Assembly: GCA_910587805.1 (NCBI GenBank)
Contig: CAJUNM010000034.1
Span: 4,939-11,743 of the forward strand
Direction of reading: 5' to 3'
DNA: 6,805 nt
Origin: an uncultured Christensenellaceae bacterium
GTDB taxonomy: Bacteria; Bacillota; Clostridia; Christensenellales; Pumilibacteraceae
The notes beneath the pieces are model-generated. The model saw only the letters and a list, made by a program, of their open reading frames with translations, did no database searches and had not been told where the DNA came from. This document shows positions 1 to 5,440 of the stretch, piece by piece; position 1 is the first letter of the stretch; every line of letters starts with the position of its first letter. The position numbers were made by a program, and so were the translations under genes.

Positions 1-566
1 CCGCCGATAAGATCGCGCGCGGGCATAAGGTGATGCACTGCGACGAGGCGGAGTTTTTCGACGAGCAGCCGACTACCGTACCCGTAATGCTTCGCCAGCG
101 CATGCGATGGGCGCGCGGGCATACGCTCGTGTTCTTTACCAAATATTTCAAACTGTTAAAAAGCATTTTCACGCCTAAACGCAAAGGCGGTGCGGCTAAC
201 AAGTATTCGGCATACGATATTTCGGTAGCTATAATGCCGCTCGGCGCGATAGCGGTGTTTACGTGGCTCGCTCATCTCGTATGTATCGCGCTGTGTCCGC
301 TTTTCGGTTACGATCCGGCGGTCGTTTGGGCTTGGTACGGTATCATATTCGCGATCGGCTTCGGTATATCGTATCTTTTATCGTTTTTTTCGGGCGCGTT
401 GCTCGCCATACTCGAGCGCAAAAGAATACGCAAGGTCGGTTTTTTCAAAATGACCGCCGCATTGCTGCTGTTCCCGTTCTTTTTGTTGCTCAACGTCATA
501 CTCGACGTCGCGTCGCTGTTTGTAAAAAATCTCGCTTGGAAGGCAATACCGCATAAAGGTCAATAG
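1..566 (+). CDS. Family-2 processive glycosyltransferase, C-terminal part (5' end off window)
   Basis: The reading frame is open from base 3, giving 187 visible residues, and ends at TAG 564-566. The start lies upstream of the window; an internal GTG at 30 has no reason to be the start. At visible residues 21-36 there is an acidic E-Q-P-T-T stretch followed by Q-R-M-R-W (bases 96-110). This matches the QxxRW motif that binds the growing acceptor chain in processive GT2 enzymes (cellulose, hyaluronan and poly-N-acetylglucosamine synthase-like). Downstream are at least three strongly hydrophobic segments, near visible residues 77-100, 108-138 and 150-172, separated by a basic loop (ERKRIRK), and a basic tail. 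This is the usual cytoplasmic catalytic domain followed by membrane helices. Inference: it transfers sugar from a nucleotide sugar onto a surface polysaccharide or glycolipid at the inner face of the membrane. The donor and acceptor cannot be read from this fragment because the catalytic D residues are off the window. Confidence 0.85.
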   Translation, partial: ADKIARGHKVMHCDEAEFFDEQPTTVPVMLRQRMRWARGHTLVFFTKYFKLLKSIFTPKRKGGAANKYSAYDISVAIMPLGAIAVFTWLAHLVCIALCPLFGYDPAVVWAWYGIIFAIGFGISYLLSFFSGALLAILERKRIRKVGFFKMTAALLLFPFFLLLNVILDVASLFVKNLAWKAIPHKGQ

Positions 567-572
567 CCGATA

Positions 573-617
573 AAACGAAAACCGCGTGCAAACTATTGAC
601 ATGCGGTTTGTTTTGTG
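573..617 (+). terminator. Intrinsic terminator of the glycosyltransferase gene, overlapping the next promoter
   Basis: A 10-bp stem pairs AAACCGCGTG (579-588) with CATGCGGTTT (600-609), with one G-U wobble and an 11-base loop. It is preceded by an A-rich run and followed by the T-rich GTTTTGTGTT (610-619). It begins 12 bases after the stop codon. The -35 box of the next operon (596-601) lies in its loop and right arm, so terminator and promoter share bases. Confidence 0.6.
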
Positions 618-624
618 TTATACT
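596..624 (+). promoter_or_regulatory. Sigma-A type promoter of the TetR-ABC operon
   Basis: The -35 box TTGACA (596-601) is a perfect consensus match. A 17-base spacer follows, then the -10 box TATACT (619-624). Transcription should start near 631. The distance to the ATG at 669 leaves a short leader that is mostly operator palindrome. Confidence 0.82.
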
Positions 625-657
625 AAACCAGATGTTGCAAAACATATGTTTTAGTAT
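620..657. promoter_or_regulatory. Probable TetR operator (38-bp inverted repeat over the -10 box)
   Basis: The left arm ATACTAAACCAGATGTT (620-636) and right arm AACATATGTTTTAGTAT (641-657) are inverted repeats matching at 15 of 17 positions around the spacer GCAA. The left arm covers five of the six -10 bases, so a bound protein would block RNA polymerase. The inner AACATATGTT (641-650) is itself a perfect palindrome. Its place directly before a TetR-family gene points to autorepression; the assignment to that protein is inference. A length of 38 bp would suit two TetR dimers or one long site. Confidence 0.72.
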
Positions 658-668
658 TGGAGTATAAT

Positions 669-1244
669 ATGCCGCCTTCACCCAAGTTTACCAAAGAGGA
701 GATACTCGACGCCGCGGTCGAAATAGTTAAAGCATACGGCGCGGACGCGCTCACTGCGAGATCGCTCGCGGCGCGATTGGGAAGTTCCTCGCGCCCCATA
801 TTCACCGTGTATCCGAATATGGACGAGCTGCGCGCCGACGTGATCCGCAGAGCCAAGGCTATATATTCGGAATATGTGACCCGCGGACTCGAGCAACGCC
901 CTGCGTTTCGCGGCGTGGGGATGGAGTATATACGTTTTGCGAGAGAAAACCGCATGCTGTTTAAGCTGCTATTCATGAGCGAAATATCGGACGCATTGCA
1001 TATAGACGGAGTTCTCGAAGTTATAGACGACAGCTATGAGCGCATATTGGGGTCGATCGTAGACGGGTACGGATTGAGCAGAGAAGTTGCCGACGGGCTG
1101 TACAGGCATTTATGGATATATTCGCACGGCATTGCGTCGCTGCTCGTCACAGGCGTTTGCGAATTTACGGATGCGGAAGCGGAGGGCATGCTTACCGTCG
1201 TGTTCAAAGGATTGCTGTCGAGTATAAAGGCGGGTGTAAAATGA
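669..1244 (+). CDS. TetR/AcrR-family transcriptional repressor
   Basis: A 191-residue protein, the usual length for the family. Residues 8-54 form the N-terminal three-helix DNA-binding domain: an ILDAAVEIVKAYGADALT lead-in, then helix-turn-helix at about 28-48 (ARSLAARLGSSSRPIFTVYPN). The usual 'GVSxxxLYxHF' recognition helix is replaced by G-S-S-S-R-P-I-F-T-V-Y-P. The helical C-terminal part (about 60-191) would bind a ligand and dimerise; its ligand cannot be predicted. The ATG at 669 is chosen because GGAG (659-662) lies six bases upstream; an in-frame TTG at 657 lies inside the operator and has no ribosome binding site. The stop overlaps the next start (ATGA, 1241-1244), so it is co-translated with the ABC ATPase. 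It probably represses its own operon through the palindrome at 620-657 and releases it when a substrate of the downstream transporter binds. Confidence 0.9.
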   Translation: MPPSPKFTKEEILDAAVEIVKAYGADALTARSLAARLGSSSRPIFTVYPNMDELRADVIRRAKAIYSEYVTRGLEQRPAFRGVGMEYIRFARENRMLFKLLFMSEISDALHIDGVLEVIDDSYERILGSIVDGYGLSREVADGLYRHLWIYSHGIASLLVTGVCEFTDAEAEGMLTVVFKGLLSSIKAGVK

Positions 1245-1927
1245 TAAGCGTGAGAGATGTTACAAAATCGTATAACGCAGGCAGGACGGCGGCGCTGAAC
1301 GGCGTTTCGCTCGATATCGAGGACGGCAAGAACATAGTTATACTCGGCGCGTCCGGTTCGGGCAAGTCCACGCTTTTGAGCGTGCTGTCCGGCTTGACAA
1401 AGCCCGACAGCGGCTCGGTGCTGTACAACGATCGCGACATAGCGAAATACACTGAAAAGCAATTGACAGACTTTCGGCGCGGAACGGTCGGATTCATCTT
1501 TCAGCAGTATTATCTGCTGCCGCACTTGAGCGTAGACGGCAACGTAAGACTCGGCGCAGACCTTGCCAAAAACACGTCGTACCGAGAGATCATAGACGCA
1601 GTAGGGTTATCCGAAAAGCTTAAAAGCAAGCCGTCGCAGCTTTCGGGCGGAGAGCAACAGCGTGTTTGCATAGCGCGCGCATTGGCGAAAAATCCGCGCG
1701 TTTTGTTCTCCGACGAGCCGACGGGCGCGCTCGACGAAAGCACGGGCAGAGACGTGCTCGATTATATTTTGCGCTTGCAGTCCGAACGCGGATTTACTAT
1801 GATAACGGTAACGCACAATCGCAATATTGCCGATACCGCCGACGTCGTTATAAAAATGAACAGCGGCAAAATAGTCGAAACGCTTAAAAACGACCGCAAA
1901 AAAAACGCGTACGAAATAGGGTGGTAA
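1241..1927 (+). CDS. ABC transporter ATP-binding protein (MacB/LolD/BceA-type)
   Basis: A 228-residue single nucleotide-binding domain with every motif intact: A-loop Tyr11, Walker A GASGSGKST (36-44), Q-loop in IFQQYYLLP (86-94), signature LSGGEQQR (134-141), Walker B VLFSDEP (154-160), D-loop GALD (162-165) and H-loop THN (191-193). The Q-loop and signature are of the type found with FtsX-like permeases that export lipids, peptides or drugs or act mechanically, not of substrate importers. The segment after the Q-loop reads LSVDGNV, where many relatives have an acidic residue (ENV). The start overlaps the TetR stop by four bases; the upstream GGCGGGTG serves as ribosome binding site. The permease begins four bases after its stop, so the two subunits should form one complex, with this one on the cytoplasmic face. 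Confidence 0.95.
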   Translation: MISVRDVTKSYNAGRTAALNGVSLDIEDGKNIVILGASGSGKSTLLSVLSGLTKPDSGSVLYNDRDIAKYTEKQLTDFRRGTVGFIFQQYYLLPHLSVDGNVRLGADLAKNTSYREIIDAVGLSEKLKSKPSQLSGGEQQRVCIARALAKNPRVLFSDEPTGALDESTGRDVLDYILRLQSERGFTMITVTHNRNIADTADVVIKMNSGKIVETLKNDRKKNAYEIGW

Positions 1928-1931
1928 GCGC

Positions 1932-3065
1932 ATGCTGATCGGACTGAAAGACGGTATAAAGCTTATCGGAATATCGATCGTTTGCGCCGCGGCGGTGTTT
2001 GTGTGCACGTTCATGCTTAATTTCTATATAGACGTGCAAACCGTCGAACAATCCGTTACGGAGCAAATGCGCGCCTTGTACGACGCGCAGATTTCAATGT
2101 GCAAGTTTGTAACGGCGATAACGGGCGGCGTTCTGTGCGTTATAACGGCGGTAATGCTGGCTTTTTATATAAAGCTCTATGTGGATGCAAACGCCGAAAA
2201 CATAGGGATAATCAAAGCGTTCGGCTATTCCGATGCGAGCATAGCTATAAGATTTTGGGTGTTCGGATTAAGCGTCCTCATAGGCACGGCGGCAGGATTC
2301 GGATTATCGTTTGCGGCAATGCCCGCGGTGTACAGAGAACTCACTATAGACGGATTGCCCGATATTGCGATACGCTTTCATTTTTCTGTGTTCGCAAGTT
2401 TGGTCATTGCGCCGACGGCGGTGTTTACGGCGTTAGCATGCGGATATGCGCTGCACGCGCTCAAACGACCGGTAAACGAATTATTGCGCGACAAAGCGGA
2501 TAAGCCGACTAAGGTCGGACGTTCGCGCAGCAAGGACCGACCGTTTTTGATCGATATGGGCTTGAGCGTGCTCGGCGCGAAAAAATCAGTGGTATTCTTT
2601 TTTACATTCGCGTGTTTTTGTTTTTCGTCCATGATACAAATGGGCGTGTCTATGTCGGATATGAACAGCGATATGATGGGGATGATCATACTCGTTATAG
2701 GGATAACGCTCGCGTCGGTAACGACCGTCATGTCGGTAACTACGCTCGTTAACGCCAATAAAAAGAACGTTGCGCTCATGCGCGCGTTCGGATACAGATT
2801 GCGCGATTGCGTTTATACGGTGTTTGCCGGCTACGTTCCGTTCGGACTGATCGGCTTTGCCGCGGGCACGGCGTATCAGTACGGATTGCTTAAACTCATG
2901 ATCGGTTTGATGTTCGACGACGTTGCGGGAATACCGGAATACACGTTCGATTTGGGCAATTTCTTTATCGTGCTTGCCGTTTTCATCGCTACGTATGCCG
3001 TTGTGTTTTGGGTCTATTCATATAAACTCAAGCGCACATCCGTAAATGCCTTGATGGCGGAGTAG
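1932..3065 (+). CDS. Compact FtsX-like ABC permease
   Basis: A 377-residue membrane protein with about eight predicted helices in two similar halves. Half one has helices near 9-31, 59-82, 107-129 and 150-176. Half two has them near 219-239, 249-272, 294-316 and 340-362. After its second helix each half carries the FtsX cytoplasmic motif, ENIGIIKAFGYS (89-100) and KNVALMRAFGYR (278-289). Each half also ends alike, KRPVNELL (178-185) and KRTSVNALM at the C-terminus. The extracellular stretch between the first two helices of each half is only about 10-27 residues. MacB-, LolC- and BceB-type proteins have a large outer domain there, so this permease looks stripped to its membrane core. GGGTGG (1919-1924) is the ribosome binding site for the ATG at 1932. 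It is the partner of the preceding ATPase; the substrate is unknown. A multidrug, lipid or antimicrobial-peptide role would fit the TetR control but is inference. Confidence 0.86.
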   Translation: MLIGLKDGIKLIGISIVCAAAVFVCTFMLNFYIDVQTVEQSVTEQMRALYDAQISMCKFVTAITGGVLCVITAVMLAFYIKLYVDANAENIGIIKAFGYSDASIAIRFWVFGLSVLIGTAAGFGLSFAAMPAVYRELTIDGLPDIAIRFHFSVFASLVIAPTAVFTALACGYALHALKRPVNELLRDKADKPTKVGRSRSKDRPFLIDMGLSVLGAKKSVVFFFTFACFCFSSMIQMGVSMSDMNSDMMGMIILVIGITLASVTTVMSVTTLVNANKKNVALMRAFGYRLRDCVYTVFAGYVPFGLIGFAAGTAYQYGLLKLMIGLMFDDVAGIPEYTFDLGNFFIVLAVFIATYAVVFWVYSYKLKRTSVNALMAE

Positions 3066-3080
3066 AACTAAACAGAACAA

Positions 3081-3137
3081 AAAAAGAAAAATCCTCAAAG
3101 CAAGTCTTCGGGGAGTTTTCTTTTTGTGCCCCGAAGA
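3081..3137 (+). terminator. Terminator of the TetR-ABC operon, with an alternative overlapping hairpin
   Basis: AAAAAGAAAA (3081-3090) is the exact reverse complement of TTTTCTTTTT (3116-3125). Inside it TCCTC (3092-3096) pairs with GGGGA (3110-3114), with one wobble, around a 13-base loop; A3091/G3115 is the only mismatch. This gives a stem ending in a T-tract, 15 bases after the permease stop. A second perfect 9-bp hairpin, TCTTCGGGG (3105-3113) with CCCCGAAGA (3129-3137), shares the GGGG with the first, so only one can form at a time. Confidence 0.7.
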
Positions 3138-3388
3138 TATTTTGCATCGTAGTTGCAAATTCGACTTTTTCGATCGTTACGATCTCGTCGAGATATTGCG
3201 TTACTCGGTATAAAACCGTTTGCTTTATGCTTCGAGACGATATATTTTCGCAAGACAGCTTTCGGACTGAATCGTACCGCTGCCTTGTAATTATATTGTG
3301 TGCGCTTTTCGACGTTTTATTCGCGCATATACCGATTTTTCCGAAAATTAAAAAACGATTAAAAATCATGGTGATACGCTTTCTGTTC
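3138..3388. other. About 250 bases without a convincing gene; possible gene relic or dispersed repeat
   Basis: No recognised gene or RNA family. The minus strand is open from 3369 to 3028 (113 codons), and its middle reads like real protein (TQYLDEIVTIEKVEF, then ATTMQNIFGAQKENSP). However, it runs through the terminator hairpins and antisense into the permease end, has no ribosome binding site at its ATG, and matches no family I recognise. On the plus strand an ATG at 3227 opens 71 codons ending at 3442, but these run across the PadR promoter and operator, so that ORF is unlikely to be real. Local structure includes TTTGCA/TGCAAA (3141-3159) and two adjoining 13-base perfect palindromes centred on 3178 and 3188. 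Confidence 0.45.
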
Positions 3389-3417
3389 TTGACATACTAT
3401 GTAATACATGGTATTAT
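3389..3417 (+). promoter_or_regulatory. Sigma-A type promoter of the PadR operon
   Basis: TTGACA (3389-3394), a 17-base spacer and TATTAT (3412-3417) form a near-consensus promoter. The start of transcription should fall near 3424. Strong intrinsic activity suits a promoter held down by a repressor. Confidence 0.87.
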
Positions 3418-3431
3418 GTATTCAATAGTAT
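3394..3431. promoter_or_regulatory. Probable PadR operator, two overlapping palindromes across the promoter
   Basis: The arms ATACTATGTAATACAT (3394-3409) and ATGTATTCAATAGTAT (3416-3431) are inverted repeats matching at 14 of 16 positions around GGTATT. Within them TACTATGTAATACATGGTA (3395-3413) is a near-perfect 19-bp palindrome in the -35/-10 spacer. A weaker copy, TATTATGTATTCAATAGTA (3412-3430), covers the -10 box and start site, 17 bp further on. ATGT/ACAT half-sites are typical of PadR-family operators, so autorepression by the PadR encoded just downstream is likely. Confidence 0.73.
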
Positions 3432-3452
3432 TGTCCGAGTGAAGGAGCGCAT

Positions 3453-3500
3453 ATGAAAAGAACATTCGACAGCGGAGGCGAACCATGGATGCACAGTTGA
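3453..3500 (+). CDS. Possible 15-codon leader ORF overlapping padR
   Basis: AAGGAG (3442-3447) lies five bases before an ATG that opens MKRTFDSGGEPWMHS and stops at TGA 3498-3500, 16 bases inside the PadR gene in another frame. Its Gly-Gly codons are the PadR ribosome binding site. Ribosomes on this ORF would cover and then leave the PadR start region, so it could couple or compete with PadR translation. No residue bias of an attenuator peptide is visible. It could also be chance. Confidence 0.32.
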   Translation: MKRTFDSGGEPWMHS

Positions 3501-3796
3501 AAAAAGGCTTGCTCGAGGTCTGTGTTTTGGTGTCGCTCAAAAAAGAGGAGAGCTACGGCTATAAGATAATAAGCGACGTTTCGCCGTACATCGAAATAAG
3601 CGAGAGCACGCTCTATCCGATACTGAAGAGGCTGGAGGCTACGGGGTGTTTGACTACGCGGACCAAGGAGTATAACGGCAGATTGCGCAAGTACTACATG
3701 ATAACCGATGCAGGAAAGAAAAAAATAAAAGATACCGTTGCGGATCTCGACGAGCTCAAGCGGGTATACGAATTTATATACCGCGAGGGCGTTTAA
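3485..3796 (+). CDS. PadR-family transcriptional repressor
   Basis: A 103-residue winged-helix protein of the short PadR subfamily, lacking the long C-terminal helical domain of classical PadR but keeping a terminal dimerisation helix (about 79-100). Motifs in order: LKKGLLEVCVLVSL first helix (5-18), SYGY (23-26), recognition helix STLYPILKRLE (41-51), wing G-R-L-R-K-Y-Y (65-71) and ITDAG (73-77). GGAGG (3474-3478) lies six bases before the ATG. The gene sits 12 bases upstream of a DUF1700 gene, a very common pairing in Firmicutes. It probably represses this operon through the palindromes at 3394-3431. The inducing signal is unknown; related PadR proteins answer to lipophilic compounds or envelope damage. 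Confidence 0.93.
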   Translation: MDAQLKKGLLEVCVLVSLKKEESYGYKIISDVSPYIEISESTLYPILKRLEATGCLTTRTKEYNGRLRKYYMITDAGKKKIKDTVADLDELKRVYEFIYREGV

Positions 3797-3808
3797 CGGA
3801 GGTGATTT

Positions 3809-4483
3809 ATGACAAAATACGAATTTGAGACCGAACTCAAGAAAAAAATAAGTCGGTTGCCTGCCGACGAAATAAAACGCGTGATCGAGTATTACGGCGA
3901 GCTGTTCGAGGATATGGCGGAGCGCGGCAAGTCCGAACGCGACATTATAGCCGAGTTCGGCAATCCCTCGGACGTTGCGGAAAAAATACTGTCTGAATAC
4001 GACGGGGAATCGAACGACGCAGCGCCGGCGCCCGATGCAGTCCGTGCGGAAGAAACGCAAAACGCAGCATTGTCCGAGCCTGCGCTCGAACCGAACGTAG
4101 AAAAACAGCCGAAGAGCATATCCGTACAAAAAAGCAAGAATAAGCTCGACGTTTCGCGCGTCGCGTTGTTCGCGTTGATCAACGTATTGACAGGCGGGGT
4201 ATTCTTCATTGTGATAGGCGTCGGTTGGATTGTGCTCGGCACGCTTGCCGTGTGCGGCGGGGCGTTCGTGCTCGGCGGCGTGGTTGCGGCGCTCGGATCG
4301 TTTGCCGTGATGTTCACGGGGCATGCGGGAGTGGGGATCGCGCAGTTAGGCGTTTCCGTCGCGCTTGCGGGGATAGGCATACTCACATTGATAGGGAGCG
4401 TGATGCTTATAAAACTGTATTTCAACTTCAATAAATTTATCGTCGGCGGCATTAAAAAGCTTTTGACCGTCAAGGAGGGCTAA
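3809..4483 (+). CDS. DUF1700/HAAS-domain membrane protein
   Basis: A 224-residue protein. Residues 1-64 form the helical HAAS/DUF1700 domain: YEFETELKKKISRLP, then the Y-Y-G-E-L-F-E-D segment (28-35), GKSERDIIAEFGNPSDVAEKI (40-60). Residues 66-116 are an Ala/Pro/Glu-rich, probably unstructured linker ending in a basic patch (KSKNKLDVSR). Three hydrophobic segments follow, about 119-143, 145-170 and 176-203, rich in Gly, with a basic C-terminal tail. The domain should sit in the cytoplasm with the rest in the membrane. The ribosome binding site GGAGGTGA (3798-3805) is almost perfect, so this is likely the most translated gene of the operon. In the family these proteins are encoded beside PadR and DUF4097 genes and are thought to take part in signalling at the membrane. 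The biochemical role is not established; I infer that the HAAS domain contacts PadR or another cytoplasmic partner. Confidence 0.88.
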   Translation: MTKYEFETELKKKISRLPADEIKRVIEYYGELFEDMAERGKSERDIIAEFGNPSDVAEKILSEYDGESNDAAPAPDAVRAEETQNAALSEPALEPNVEKQPKSISVQKSKNKLDVSRVALFALINVLTGGVFFIVIGVGWIVLGTLAVCGGAFVLGGVVAALGSFAVMFTGHAGVGIAQLGVSVALAGIGILTLIGSVMLIKLYFNFNKFIVGGIKKLLTVKEG

Positions 4484-4484
4484 C

Positions 4485-5384
4485 GTGAATAAAACATTGC
4501 GGAATTTTTTGATAGCGGGCGCGGCAGTATTCGCCGCGGGCGCAGTAGTGTTCGTGATAGGGATGTCGGCGCTCAAATGGGATTTTTCACGACTCGATGC
4601 GGTCGAATATAAACAATGCGCGTATTCGGCGGCGGAGAGCGGAGACAGCGTCACCGCGGCGGAGATCGACGTTCAATCATTCGGTGTTGTGATAGAAAGC
4701 GGAGAAGGCATAGCGCTCGACTATTACGAGGCGAGCGATTCGGAAGTGACTGTCGGAGTGGAAAACGGCGTGTTGAAAATAACCGAAAAGCAGAAACCCG
4801 CAAGTTGGTTTACGCGCGGCGCTTTCAGTTTCGGACGCATAAAGTATAAATACGTACTCACCGTGCCGTCCGGACTGCCGCTGAACGTAAAAGGCGCGAC
4901 GGCGGAAATAACAATGAACTCAATCGAGACAGAAAAACTCGACATCGACTGTACCAACTTGTCGATGACTTTTTCGGACTGTACGGTATCGTCGCTTAAA
5001 ATAAATTCAACCAATCTCCACGTATCTTTCGTGAATACGGAAGTATCGGAATTCAGAGCGAACTCTACCAATAATAATGTAAAAGCAAGAGGATCGCGGT
5101 TGAACTCGATCGTCGCGGAAGGAACGAACGTAGACTTCGATTTTGTCGATACCGAATGCGGAACGGTCATATCCGACGGAACAAACGTGAAGTTCGGGTT
5201 CGACTCGGTGACGGTAGATAAGGTTACGCTCCGCGGAACAAACGTAAACGCAAAGCTTAGGATAAAGGGCGATAGGAGAGAATATACTGTTGTCAACGAC
5301 GGCGAGATACAGCAAACGGGCAATACCGATAAGCGGCTCTCGTTCGACGGAACGAATGTGCGGCTCGAACTAAACTTTATATAG
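4485..5384 (+). CDS. Membrane-anchored DUF4097 beta-solenoid protein
   Basis: A 299-residue protein with a short basic N-terminus (MNKTLRN) and one hydrophobic segment (8-30), which acts as signal anchor; no lipobox or sortase motif is seen, so the rest should face outward. Residues about 56-135 contain beta-rich sequence of the DUF4097 type (AAEIDVQSFGVVIESG, GVLKITEK, YVLTVPSGLPLNVKG). From about 138 to the end runs a right-handed-helix-like repeat with Thr-Asn every 19 residues (157, 176, 195, 214, 233, 252 and 290). The start is GTG at 4485: AAGGAGGG (4472-4479), inside the end of the DUF1700 gene, is five bases upstream, and only one base separates the stop from this start. DUF4097 proteins often accompany PadR and DUF1700 genes, and some Bacillus members belong to envelope-stress regulons. 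Here it may be a surface sensor or scaffold; this is inference. Confidence 0.87.
   Translation: MNKTLRNFLIAGAAVFAAGAVVFVIGMSALKWDFSRLDAVEYKQCAYSAAESGDSVTAAEIDVQSFGVVIESGEGIALDYYEASDSEVTVGVENGVLKITEKQKPASWFTRGAFSFGRIKYKYVLTVPSGLPLNVKGATAEITMNSIETEKLDIDCTNLSMTFSDCTVSSLKINSTNLHVSFVNTEVSEFRANSTNNNVKARGSRLNSIVAEGTNVDFDFVDTECGTVISDGTNVKFGFDSVTVDKVTLRGTNVNAKLRIKGDRREYTVVNDGEIQQTGNTDKRLSFDGTNVRLELNFI
4953..5381 (+). repeat. 19-residue (57-bp) Thr-Asn solenoid repeat within the DUF4097 protein
   Basis: Each unit starts at a Thr-Asn followed by a hydrophobic strand: TNLSMTF, TNLHVSF, TNNNVKA, TNVDFDF, TNVKFGF, TNVNAKL and, two periods later, TNVRLEL. Units begin at bases 4953, 5010, 5067, 5124, 5181, 5238 and 5352; the missing turn at 5295 reads Asn-Asp. 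A degenerate turn (A-T-A-E-I-T-M) precedes the first. The DNA is partly repeated too: GGAACRAAYGT recurs at 5121, 5178, 5235 and 5349. A stacked asparagine ladder inside a beta-helix is the natural reading. Confidence 0.85.
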
Positions 5385-5400
5385 ATAGCATAATAATCAA

Positions 5401-5440
5401 AAAAAATCCCTTCGATATACGAACGGGATTTATTTTGTTT
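5401..5440 (+). terminator. Intrinsic terminator of the PadR operon
   Basis: AAATCCCTTCG (5404-5414) pairs with CGAACGGGATTT (5420-5431), with a single bulged C at 5424 and a five-base ATATA loop, followed by the T-rich ATTTTGTTTG. It starts 20 bases after the DUF4097 stop. Between it and the opposing terminator, about 5441-5567, I see no gene or strong signal. Confidence 0.82.

Noticed and set aside
657..671. Alternative TTG start for the TetR protein at 657
   Set aside because: It lies within the operator repeat and lacks a ribosome binding site, whereas the ATG at 669 has GGAG at a good distance.
3227..3442. 71-codon plus-strand frame before PadR
   Set aside because: It has no ribosome binding site and runs through the promoter and operator at 3389-3431; its hydrophobic middle is likely chance in AT-rich DNA.
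3422..4324. 300-codon minus-strand open frame opposite PadR and the DUF1700 protein
   Set aside because: It mirrors two well-supported genes with good ribosome binding sites; its translation is rich in Arg and His with no recognisable motif, and it would cross the PadR start region.
5067..5381. 57-bp periodic DNA as a possible CRISPR or tandem satellite
   Set aside because: The period is 19 codons, the frame is intact and the similarity lies mainly at the Thr-Asn codons, so it is a protein repeat.
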